Assembly: GCA_021205645.1 (NCBI GenBank)
Contig: JAJPXE010000105.1
Coordinates: forward strand, 1 to 17,409
Reading direction: 5' to 3'
Length of the DNA: 17,409 bases
From: Candidatus Gastranaerophilales bacterium
GTDB lineage: Bacteria > Cyanobacteriota > Vampirovibrionia > Gastranaerophilales > Gastranaerophilaceae
Shown here: positions 9,306 through 16,180 of the stretch, in pieces
Layout of the letters: each line of letters starts with the position of its first letter
How positions within the stretch are numbered: the stretch's first letter is position 1
The notes under the pieces: generated by a model
The model's input: the letters and a program-made list of their open reading frames with translations, nothing else
Told to the model about the DNA's origin: nothing
Database searches by the model: none
Position numbers and translations under genes: made by a program

Positions 9306-9333
9306 ATAATACACTTTTTTTTATTTTTTGCAA
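9306..9333 (-). promoter_or_regulatory. Predicted sigma70 promoter of the rpoB-rpoC1-rpoC2 operon
   Basis: On the minus strand TTGCAA (9328-9333) is followed after 16 nt by TATTAT (9306-9311), both good matches to the housekeeping -35 and -10 boxes, in a strongly A-rich spacer. The predicted transcript starts near 9299, leaving an untranslated leader of about 230 nt before rpoB. Position, spacing and local AT content make it the best promoter candidate in this gap. Confidence 0.5.
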
Positions 9334-9483
9334 GTAAATTTTCCCCATTTTTTAATTAAACGCATAAAACCTGTGCCAGTTAGCATTCGGGAACTTAATA
9401 GCCTGCAATAAAATCTGTCAATGCGGGAAAGGGCAAACTCTTATTATAAAAACATTATTATTGATTACTAAAAAGGCTTCCGG

Positions 9484-11103
9484 CTATCTCTTTATAATTT
9501 TTGCTAAAATCCTGTCCTTTACCTCATCAACATACCCGATTTTGAATACTAAACTCATTGTAATGTATGAAAACACAAGCACAACAGACACAAACAGTAT
9601 TCGTATTATTTCAAATAATTCAAGCTTCATTGAAGTTTCAAAAGTTGATAAAAATTTAGCTGAAAAATAACACAAAACAAATGACATCGCACCGATTAAA
9701 ATCATTTTTGCAAGATTAACGAATAAATCCTTATAATCAAGTCTGATTTTTTGGTTCATTAAAATACCCAGACCGATTGCGTTATATAGTGTTACAAGCG
9801 ATGTGGAAAGCGTTATTCCGCCGATTTGCATGCCCATTACGGTTATGAATAAATAGTTTAACAAAATTTTTAAAATAATTGAGGATGCTGCGACCATAAA
9901 CGGTGTTCTTGCATCATCAAATGCGTAATACACACGGGTGATAGAATCTCTGAAAACATAAGGCAATATTGATACAGACAAGTATAAAAGTGCCTCAAAT
10001 ACCATAACAGAACTTGTATAATCAAATTCTCCTCTTTCAAAAACAAGCCTTACGCAATCCATACCGACAACAACAATCCCTATTATGATAGGTATCGCAA
10101 CATAAAACAGCAGTCCGACACCTTTGTTAAAATATGAGCGTATGCCGTCAGCATCTTTTTTTGCGACTAGCCGTGTGAATAACGGGAACAACGGAACAAG
10201 AAATGCCGTAACAAGTATTCCGACAGGGAATTGAAATATTCTGTTTGCATAACCGACTGATGTCCACGCTCCGGATTTTAACGATGAGGTAAAAAACATA
10301 TCAATGTAAATATGCAGCTGCCCGATTGTTGAACTCAATATAGCAGGAAATACAAGTTCAATGAGTGTTTTTAATTCGGGATTGTTCCAAAAACAAAAAT
10401 TTGGTTTAAATCGGAACCCAATTTTTTTTATTTGAGGAAATTGAAGTAAGAACTGGCAAATCGCCCCGAGTGTCGTTGCCCAGGCAAGAACTATACAGTT
10501 TGTATCGTTTCTAAACAGTCCTATTGCACATACAGAGGCGATTATGACCAAACTCATAACAATAGGTGAAAAATTCGGCAGTATAAACTTTTTATATGTA
10601 ATAAGCAGTCCGTAATAAATACCGACAATTCCACCGACAACAAAAACCGGTGTCATTATTCGTAAATGTTCCGCAGCAAGAGCGACTAATGACGGAGTGC
10701 CGTTGCTTATGATTATTTGCATAACCTGGGGTGCAAAAATAAAGAATAAAACCCCGAGTGCCGTAAAAAATAATACACTGGCGGCTAAAAATGTGTTGTA
10801 TAACTTATTAACAAATTCAGGCGGCTTTTCGTTTAAATCAGGAATGAGTTTAGAGAAAACCGCAACTGTTGCACTGTGTAGCGGACCTCCTACTCCTCCC
10901 AGTAAAATTATTGCAAATGACGGTATCTGATAGGCATAAAAATAAGCATCTGACTGCCAGGTCGTTCCGTAATATTTAGCGGTTATAATATCTCTTATAA
11001 ACCCCACAGCCTTACTTAATATTGTTACAAGTGCAATCAGCCATGCGGCTTTTAATATGCCGGACTCCTCTTTCTTTTCTGCTTTTTCAATAACTTTTTC
11101 CAT
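9484..11103 (-). CDS. murJ: Lipid II flippase MurJ (MviN family, MOP superfamily)
   Basis: MurJ is an integral inner-membrane protein that moves lipid-linked peptidoglycan precursor across the membrane. The 539-aa protein has about 14 hydrophobic segments after a charged 15-residue N-terminus. Family landmarks: SKAVGFIRD (30-38), SDAYFYAYQIP (51-61), GGVGGPLHSATVAVFSKL (69-86), YANRIFQFPVGI (285-296), LFERGEF (354-360) and RVYYAFDDARTP (390-401). Aligned from memory to E. coli MurJ, R24 and R270 are kept (R37, R288), R18 is Lys31, and R52, E57, D269 and E273 are replaced by Ile65, Gly70, Asn287 and Gln291. The GGxxGPxHSA-type loop resembles cyanobacterial MurJ. The only good start is ATG 11103; AAGGT directly abuts it, too close for a normal ribosome binding site, while a TATACT box lies 7 nt upstream, suggesting a leaderless mRNA. 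It could also be another MOP-family exporter, but MurJ is much the best fit. Confidence 0.92.
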   Translation of the reverse strand: MEKVIEKAEKKEESGILKAAWLIALVTILSKAVGFIRDIITAKYYGTTWQSDAYFYAYQIPSFAIILLGGVGGPLHSATVAVFSKLIPDLNEKPPEFVNKLYNTFLAASVLFFTALGVLFFIFAPQVMQIIISNGTPSLVALAAEHLRIMTPVFVVGGIVGIYYGLLITYKKFILPNFSPIVMSLVIIASVCAIGLFRNDTNCIVLAWATTLGAICQFLLQFPQIKKIGFRFKPNFCFWNNPELKTLIELVFPAILSSTIGQLHIYIDMFFTSSLKSGAWTSVGYANRIFQFPVGILVTAFLVPLFPLFTRLVAKKDADGIRSYFNKGVGLLFYVAIPIIIGIVVVGMDCVRLVFERGEFDYTSSVMVFEALLYLSVSILPYVFRDSITRVYYAFDDARTPFMVAASSIILKILLNYLFITVMGMQIGGITLSTSLVTLYNAIGLGILMNQKIRLDYKDLFVNLAKMILIGAMSFVLCYFSAKFLSTFETSMKLELFEIIRILFVSVVLVFSYITMSLVFKIGYVDEVKDRILAKIIKR

Positions 11104-11110
11104 ACCTTAT

Positions 11111-11116
11111 AGTATA
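11111..11116 (-). promoter_or_regulatory. Possible -10 box for leaderless murJ mRNA
   Basis: On the minus strand TATACT (11111-11116) ends 7 nt before the murJ ATG. A transcript starting the usual distance downstream would begin at or next to the start codon. The -35 region is T-rich with no good hexamer. The upstream gene ends only 58 bp away, so co-transcription is the alternative. Confidence 0.35.
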
Positions 11117-11161
11117 TTACCAAAATGAAAAAAGCTCTAATGCCGTAAAAAAATCCCGTTT

Positions 11162-11893
11162 TTATTCATCATTTTGGGGTGGAGTAAATTTCAATTTCTT
11201 TGTTTCGCAATCATATTGCCAGTTATCCGTTAATTTATATACAAAAGCCTGCGAGCCCTGACCGTGTTTCTTTAACCACTCCATATTATCGGTACAATCA
11301 CTCATTTCTTGTCCGTTGCCGTTTGTTATTGCAATATGACCGTCGGTACCCTCTTTAGTATAAACTATTATGTATCCTGCCGGCAAATTTTTCAAATCTT
11401 CATTTCTAACGTTAACTCTTTTAAATTTTTCAGGATTATTATCAAAATAGCTTAAAGAATTATGTGCACTTCCTTTTGGCATTTCGCCATAGTCATTGAT
11501 TATTCCTGACGATAAAAATGAATATTTTACTCCCGTATAACATGCCCCCACAGTATTTATTTCATCAGCTACCGCTTTTGAATATTTTGCAAGACAAATA
11601 TCAACCTGTCTTGCATTTTTTTTATTTATGCCTATATTATCAACTGATTTATATACCTGTGAAAAATTCTTTATATAAAAATTTGCCAATACTCCTGCCG
11701 GACGGTATATTACCGACTCCGGCACCGGATATATATCCCCGATTGGTGTATTATCTTTGTTTAAATATTCGTCACCGATTGTTAGGTTATACTCTAAAAT
11801 CGGAGTACTGACACGCAGACAATCAACCTGACAGGTCTGCTGCGGCATGCTTGCGGATATCTTTGTGTTAGGTATTGATACATTAAACGGCAT
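11162..11893 (-). CDS. Hypothetical protein with CHAP/NlpC-like Cys-His hydrolase pattern
   Basis: I do not recognise a named family. The 243-aa protein has no signal peptide or membrane segment. Its second half resembles small cysteine amidases/peptidases: GACYTGVKYSF (116-126) offers a nucleophile at C118, PAGYIIVYTKEGTDGHIAI (171-189) looks like the strand-loop-strand around the catalytic His (H186), and an acidic/polar residue follows in NGNGQEMSDCTDN (191-203). The spacing (Cys, ~68 residues, GH-aliphatic motif) suits the CHAP or NlpC/P60 class, which cleaves peptidoglycan peptides or, in some lineages, other amides. The N-terminal ~100 residues have no detectable domain and include C21 and C25. 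ATG start with AGAGGAT ~6 nt upstream. Transcribed toward murJ with a 58-bp gap and divergent from the 82-aa gene. Function is inferred from motif spacing only; catalytic activity is unproven. Confidence 0.7.
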   Translation of the reverse strand: MPFNVSIPNTKISASMPQQTCQVDCLRVSTPILEYNLTIGDEYLNKDNTPIGDIYPVPESVIYRPAGVLANFYIKNFSQVYKSVDNIGINKKNARQVDICLAKYSKAVADEINTVGACYTGVKYSFLSSGIINDYGEMPKGSAHNSLSYFDNNPEKFKRVNVRNEDLKNLPAGYIIVYTKEGTDGHIAITNGNGQEMSDCTDNMEWLKKHGQGSQAFVYKLTDNWQYDCETKKLKFTPPQNDE

Positions 11894-11967
11894 AAATATC
11901 CTCTCTTATTGTATATAAAGTAAAATTTTTATAATTTATTGACTAATTGTTTCTATTTTTGTTGTGA

Positions 11968-11987
11968 ATGTAACATTATGTAACAAT
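11968..11987. repeat. Tandem 10-bp direct repeat in a divergent promoter region
   Basis: ATGTAACATT (11968-11977) is followed immediately by ATGTAACAAT (11978-11987), 9/10 identical and in phase with one helical turn. It lies in the 181-bp gap between the divergent 243-aa and 82-aa genes. The core TGTAACAT also occurs in the rpoB leader (minus strand, 9195-9202). Spacing and position are those of a tandem regulator site, but no regulator can be named. An imperfect hairpin follows at about 11990-12010. Confidence 0.35.
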
Positions 11988-12074
11988 ATGAGCCCGACTT
12001 GAAATCAGGCTGATTTTAATGACTTTATTTATACAGTAAGATGTAAATTTTTCGGCGTTGCCGGAGGAGCTTTG

Positions 12075-12323
12075 ATGATTACAGGCGTAAACAGAGATGC
12101 TGCAAATATTTTTTCCGCTTCAAGCGATTCCTTGAGCAGAGTACGCTCAGGAAACGGTTCATCGTCTGAATCACATCTGAGAAGTTTAAGTCAAAAAGAT
12201 ATTGCCAGTACAACAAGTATTGCAAAAGATGAAGTTGAGTATCAAATCGATGATTTGATGTATGATCAGGGTAAAGAATGGGAAGATGACGAATTTGAAA
12301 GAGCTTTTGGTACATTCTCGTAA
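12075..12323 (+). CDS. Small acidic serine-rich protein of unknown function
   Basis: This is an 82-aa soluble protein with no signal peptide, cysteine or membrane segment. The N-terminal half is rich in Ser (e.g. SASSDSLSRVRSGNGSSSES, 15-34). The C-terminal part is acidic and probably helical (KDEVEYQIDDLMYDQGKEWEDDEFERAF, about 51-78). The ATG at 12075 is supported by one of the strongest ribosome binding sites in the window, GGAGGAG (12063-12069), 5 nt upstream. A TTG directly before the ATG would be an alternative start. The last 58 bp overlap, tail to tail, the 3' end of the TOPRIM gene on the other strand. The strong site, small acidic product and overlap could fit a regulator, chaperone or antitoxin-like partner, but no homology supports any of these. 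An opposite-strand reading frame covering the same bases lacks such a site and is rejected. Confidence 0.7.
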   Translation: MITGVNRDAANIFSASSDSLSRVRSGNGSSSESHLRSLSQKDIASTTSIAKDEVEYQIDDLMYDQGKEWEDDEFERAFGTFS

Positions 12324-13300
12324 ACATCTGAGCATAAATTGAGTAATTTTATTTTTTCTATTATTTGTTGAACTTCATCTGATATATCATTTTTTGTTAA
12401 GATTTGCTGTTTTACTCTTCTGGCAAATTCAGCCTTTTTAAACTCGTGTAAGCATTTTTCTTTGAAGATTTCTTCAAGTTGCTTTACTGTTGGCTGCTCA
12501 TCAGTAAAATCAGCCGTTGTAACAGTTACAAAATTTTTAAATTCACTGTTTATTGTTTTTTTTATCAAGTTTTTTGGCAGTATATCTTCAAATTCTCCGC
12601 CCGAAAGCAAATAGACTCTGTCTATATTTCGTAATCGTGCATTTATTAGCTCTCCGTTGCTCTTAGCATCATTATCCAGAAGTACAAATATCGGAATTTT
12701 TAGCTCATCTGCCAGTTTATAATATAATTTTACAACCTGATTTTTACCGCCTGCTGCAAGCACTTTTACACCGTTTTTTATAAAATCATATCCGCAGTAT
12801 TTTGCAAATTCGGGAAGTAATATTTCTTCTGTTATTCCCTCTGCTATCACTACTTTTTCTATCGGATATAAAAGGTCGTTTTCTTCTCTTAGCACCGGTA
12901 ACGGCTTATCGGATGCTAAATGCTTCAACCATTGCAAGTTAATTACATCATCTTGATTTACCAGCTCTATTGCCGATTTATAGTTAAGCTTATTTTCCAG
13001 CAGATACTGTACTTCTTTACTGTTATTAAATGTTTTGTTCTCATATTCTTTTAACCGGTAATTGATTGTCAAATCACTTTGCCGGTTTTCTAAAGATGAA
13101 TTAAAAATTTCTACTGCAATATCCCTGATTTTACGATAGTCCATATTTATCAAATCAGATTTTTTTAAAACAGGTTTCTGTATATTTGACAGAATAATAT
13201 CACAAAAGACCCTTAAATATTTTTCTTCCACTGGTTTAAAACGGGTTAATCTGTCAAGTGAGATTATTATTTGTGATTTTGTTAACTTCTTAAATTTCAT
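12266..13300 (-). CDS. Stand-alone TOPRIM-domain protein (OLD-nuclease-like)
   Basis: TOPRIM domains are metal-dependent DNA cleaving/joining folds. In this 344-aa protein the domain spans about 148-245: VVIAEGITEEILLPEFAKYCG (150-170) gives the catalytic Glu (E154) and a second acid (E158); VLAAGGKNQVVKLYYKL (180-196); FVLLDNDA (205-212) gives D209 and D211; GGEFEDILP (234-242) adds E236 and E238. This pattern (EGxTE, AGGKN, DND, ExED) is that of the C-terminal nuclease of OLD (overcoming lysogenization defect) proteins. No Walker A ATPase precedes it; the N-terminal ~145 residues are charged and helical. The C-terminus (LSNSSSSHSLP) is encoded by bases shared with the convergent 82-aa gene and may be a recent extension. 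ATG start with AAAGG 6 nt upstream. Divergent from the 452-aa gene (67-bp gap). A role in DNA repair or phage defence is conceivable but is inference. Confidence 0.88.
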   Translation of the reverse strand: MKFKKLTKSQIIISLDRLTRFKPVEEKYLRVFCDIILSNIQKPVLKKSDLINMDYRKIRDIAVEIFNSSLENRQSDLTINYRLKEYENKTFNNSKEVQYLLENKLNYKSAIELVNQDDVINLQWLKHLASDKPLPVLREENDLLYPIEKVVIAEGITEEILLPEFAKYCGYDFIKNGVKVLAAGGKNQVVKLYYKLADELKIPIFVLLDNDAKSNGELINARLRNIDRVYLLSGGEFEDILPKNLIKKTINSEFKNFVTVTTADFTDEQPTVKQLEEIFKEKCLHEFKKAEFARRVKQQILTKNDISDEVQQIIEKIKLLNLCSDVYENVPKALSNSSSSHSLP

Positions 13301-13367
13301 CTTAACCTTTGTTAATAAATATACTACGAAATGGCAATTTTTAGAAGTTTTTAGTTTTTATTAATGT

Positions 13368-14726
13368 ATGTTAAGTGTGTATTCTAATAATTTAATGTCA
13401 AATTACAGTGTTCGGGCAATGTCGAACAATAAGCCTGCGATACGAAGTACTGCAATTAATAATACACACAACATTTCGACTCCGTCATTTACGGGTGATA
13501 CTACTGCTAATGTTAATTTCCGAACCGGTTTATCAACAAAAGAAGAGAAGGATGAATACAATTACTTAGCAAAACATCTTGATAAACAGGGTAGAAAGAC
13601 ACTTAACATTGCACTTAAAAGCGGGATACTGTTAAATAATAACTCAAATGATAAGTCAACCGCATTGAACAATCTTTATAAAATGGTATCGACACCCCGT
13701 GCAGAGGGAATGAACGCTGATATCCTTCTAAAGCATACGCTTAATGCGATTACTAATCCTTATTGCATTACCCAGAGGTTTGGTGATATTCCGCAGGACA
13801 AAAAAGGCGGTGTTATTGATATCTTAACAAATAATTCCAAAAATCTTATTGACAGAAAAACCGCAGATTATGAATTGGACGATTTGTTTTCGGGCTGTTG
13901 TGTTGCGGCAAGTGAAGAATTTAACCTTGCATCAAAACAGCCGGCTGAATTTACCAGATTTGCACTCGGTTTGACTTCCCCGCAAATGGCGGTTGAAAAA
14001 GAAATAAAACTTGACAGCCTTTCCGATAAAACACTTGACGCCATCTGGTTACTGAACGCTTTTGAGATACCTTATGAGGCTAAAGACTTTAATACTGTTA
14101 AAATAGCTCTGGCACCTGATAAATATGCCATTATAAGAGAACAAATTCAAGAAACTAATCAGGATGAATTAGAACGTTCTCCAATTGATGTTCTTATGCA
14201 GTCTACATTTATGAATGTTGGTTCTCAACAGTCTTATAACACTCTTAACGATACACATGGCGGTAAATTCTCCAATGAGGACAGAGGACTTATTGATTTC
14301 GAAAAAACATTTATGGAATCTGTTGTCGAAGATAAAAACATAACTTCGGTAATTTATCAGAAAGTTGATGAAAATCAGAAAGTTATCGGATATGAAACAG
14401 ATTATAATTCTGTGAAAGAGCAGCTGCTGGAAACTCTTGATAAAGGTCATAATATTATTATCGGATATACAATGACAGACGAAAATGATTATATAGAAGG
14501 CGGTCATGAGATAACGATTATCGGAGCTAAAACCGATGCAAACGGAGAACTGTCGTTTATTTGTAATGATACGGATGATGATGAACCTGCTCCGATTGAA
14601 TATCCTGCTTCTTATCTCATCCCGAAAATTCATCATGCCGGTATTCCGACAGAAATTGCCGAAAAGAATATGGAACAGATTGATAACTGGGTTCTCGGAA
14701 TCAGAGAGTTCAATCAAACGATATAA
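13368..14726 (+). CDS. Hypothetical protein with C39/papain-like cysteine peptidase pattern and N-terminal PSFTG segment
   Basis: This is a 452-aa soluble protein that I do not recognise as a named family. Residues 1-52 are low complexity (Asn/Ser/Thr) and carry STPSFTGDTTANVNFR (37-52); similar PSFTG/VNF N-termini are, from memory, frequent in Gastranaerophilales proteins. DLFSGCCVAASEEFNLA (172-188) resembles a cysteine-peptidase nucleophile region (C177/C178 before a helix). EGGHEITIIGAKTDANGELSFICNDTDDDEP (377-407) resembles the His strand and following Asn/Asp of C39-like/papain folds (H380, N400/D401). The ~200 residues between include QSTFMNVGSQQSYNTLNDTH (278-297), which looks conserved. 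ATG at 13368 has no ribosome binding site; in-frame ATGs at 13395 and 13419 do not either, so the start is uncertain or the mRNA is leaderless. Convergent with the M16 gene (30-bp gap). Intracellular or effector roles are both possible. Confidence 0.85.
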   Translation: MLSVYSNNLMSNYSVRAMSNNKPAIRSTAINNTHNISTPSFTGDTTANVNFRTGLSTKEEKDEYNYLAKHLDKQGRKTLNIALKSGILLNNNSNDKSTALNNLYKMVSTPRAEGMNADILLKHTLNAITNPYCITQRFGDIPQDKKGGVIDILTNNSKNLIDRKTADYELDDLFSGCCVAASEEFNLASKQPAEFTRFALGLTSPQMAVEKEIKLDSLSDKTLDAIWLLNAFEIPYEAKDFNTVKIALAPDKYAIIREQIQETNQDELERSPIDVLMQSTFMNVGSQQSYNTLNDTHGGKFSNEDRGLIDFEKTFMESVVEDKNITSVIYQKVDENQKVIGYETDYNSVKEQLLETLDKGHNIIIGYTMTDENDYIEGGHEITIIGAKTDANGELSFICNDTDDDEPAPIEYPASYLIPKIHHAGIPTEIAEKNMEQIDNWVLGIREFNQTI

Positions 14727-14756
14727 ATCCTTTTTTTGATAATAAATTTACGAACT

Positions 14757-16079
14757 CTATTCCGGCAGCAGAACTGATATAACGGCATTATTTATATCCA
14801 AATACCTTTTAGCTGCATTTTCTATATCTGAAACGGTAACTTTATTTACTATATTCAGATAATCAGTAATAAGTGACAAATCATTGCAGACTGTCAAATA
14901 ATAGCCGATATTCTCGCCTATTTCCGAAACCGTTTCTGCATTTGCTGCAAATCTGGATTTAATTTTTTTCTTTGCTTTTTGAACTTCTTCTTCCGTGATA
15001 GTTGTTTTTACTGATTCAATTTCAAGTTTTACAAGCTCAATAGCTTTTTCTTTCATATCAGGCATAAAGTTTCCCTGAACAAAGAAGTTTCCGCCGTCTC
15101 TGAATATATAGTGCTCGGAATCAATTATATTAAATATCTGTTCAGGCTGTTTTTCTATCAGGTTTTTATAAAGCCGCGAGCTTGCTCCTTCGCCCAGAAT
15201 TATTGAAAGCATGTCCAGCAATATACAGTCTTTAATATCATTTGCCCGGGCATCAAGGTAACCGAACATCAAAAATGCGGAATTAATACATGCTCTATTT
15301 TCTATATATTTTGTTTCTTCGACCGGTTTATCAATATTATATGAATATCTGCCGGAATTTATTCTATCAGAAAAGTCAAACAGATGTTCAATTTTGGACA
15401 ATACTTCTTCATGGTTAAAATCTCCGACAATTATTGTTGTCATGTTCTCCGGTGAATAAAAAGTCCTGTAGTAGTCCATTATTTCTGACCGTTTAACCTG
15501 TGAAATAATTTGCGGAGTTCCGATAACATCACGCTTATAGGGGTGCGAGGAGTACATTGCCCTGTTTGCGGAGTTATAAACCTTTGTCCACGGCTGGTCT
15601 TCTCTCATTCGTATTTCTTCTATAACGACATGGCGTTCACGTTTTGTACCGATATTTTTGTCATTGATATCAAACGGTGCTCCGATTTCATCTTCCGGCA
15701 GAACGGGGTCTGTCATCATATCGGCATGGAGTTCTAATGCGAGGTTAAAATCTTCGTCGTTTTCGCCTTTTGGCAGTGTTACATAGTAGAAAGTATAATC
15801 TTTCCAGGTTGCAGCATTAACAATAGCCCCTTTTGCTTCAAGTATCTTATCAAACTCACCTGCCGGGTGTTTATGTGTACCTTTAAACATAAGATGTTCA
15901 AGAAAATGCGAAATACCGTTATTTTCTTCAGTTTCATTTATTGAACCTGTTCTGACCCATGTGCTGATATTCACCAGACCGCCGTCTTTATGTGCCAATA
16001 CTACTTTGTGACCGTTGTCACGCTCGTATATTTCTACTTCCTCCGGCAAAAACGGATATTTTACTGTTGTTTTATTCAT
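14757..16079 (-). CDS. M16-family zinc metallopeptidase (insulinase / processing-peptidase type)
   Basis: M16 peptidases are two-lobed zinc enzymes that degrade or process small peptides. The 440-aa protein has the inverted zinc motif H58-F-L-E61-H62 in GISHFLEHLMFKGTHKHPAGEFDKILEAKGAIVNAATWKDYTFYYVTLP (55-103). The third zinc ligand is expected at E154 in RERHVVIEEIRMRED (147-161). A ~13-residue insertion (about 132-145, GAPFDINDKNIGT) separates HADMMTDPVLPEDEI from RERHVVIEEI, longer than usual. The second, non-catalytic domain follows with SAFLMFGYLDARANDIKD (267-284), LGEGASSRLYKNLIEK (295-310) and ANAETVSEIGENIGYYLT (379-396). Length and domain order match bacterial M16B subunits; no signal peptide is seen, so it is probably cytoplasmic. 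ATG start with GAGG 6 nt upstream. Divergent from the secreted-protein gene (240-bp gap). Confidence 0.95.
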   Translation of the reverse strand: MNKTTVKYPFLPEEVEIYERDNGHKVVLAHKDGGLVNISTWVRTGSINETEENNGISHFLEHLMFKGTHKHPAGEFDKILEAKGAIVNAATWKDYTFYYVTLPKGENDEDFNLALELHADMMTDPVLPEDEIGAPFDINDKNIGTKRERHVVIEEIRMREDQPWTKVYNSANRAMYSSHPYKRDVIGTPQIISQVKRSEIMDYYRTFYSPENMTTIIVGDFNHEEVLSKIEHLFDFSDRINSGRYSYNIDKPVEETKYIENRACINSAFLMFGYLDARANDIKDCILLDMLSIILGEGASSRLYKNLIEKQPEQIFNIIDSEHYIFRDGGNFFVQGNFMPDMKEKAIELVKLEIESVKTTITEEEVQKAKKKIKSRFAANAETVSEIGENIGYYLTVCNDLSLITDYLNIVNKVTVSDIENAAKRYLDINNAVISVLLPE

Positions 16080-16102
16080 ATTAACCTCGCTCCGACTTTT
16101 TT

Positions 16103-16108
16103 ATTATA
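16103..16108 (-). promoter_or_regulatory. Probable -10 box for the M16 peptidase gene
   Basis: On the minus strand a perfect TATAAT (16103-16108) lies 23 nt upstream of the M16 start codon and upstream of its GAGG site. No good -35 is present at 16-18 nt spacing, so it may depend on an activator or be weak. Confidence 0.4.
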
Positions 16109-16180
16109 TCCCAAAATACAATAACGTGCATTTTATTAACAATAAAGTTTTATTTTTTCCTGATCTGATGGATTATTCGG

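Larger units (their letters stand above)
9068..9483 (-). other. 416-bp intergenic region: leader and promoter zone of the RNA polymerase operon
   Basis: There is no credible gene between murJ and rpoB. On the minus strand it contains a GC-richer first part after murJ (about 9360-9430), an A/T-rich core (9240-9360) with the best promoter, and a ~230-nt potential leader before rpoB. A 10-bp direct repeat TTATTGTCAT occurs at 9281-9290 and 9171-9180, and a palindrome ATGTT-GT-AACAT at 9195-9206 overlaps a second possible -10 box. I see no convincing L10-type leader or tRNA, and no strong intrinsic terminator for murJ, so read-through from murJ into rpoB is possible. Confidence 0.5.

Noticed and set aside
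9361..9483. murJ terminator or small RNA in the GC-richer part of the gap
   Set aside because: No stem longer than a few pairs with a following U-run could be drawn.
12079..12327. 82-aa minus-strand frame opposite the small acidic gene
   Set aside because: No ribosome binding site, low-quality composition; the plus-strand frame has GGAGGAG at ideal spacing.
14169..14717. 182-aa minus-strand reading frame
   Set aside because: It is entirely antisense to the 452-aa gene, has a biased Ile/Phe-rich composition, no family motif and no ribosome binding site.
11162..14726. Prophage or integrated island
   Set aside because: No integrase, tRNA, direct-repeat borders, structural phage genes or clear codon/base shift was seen.
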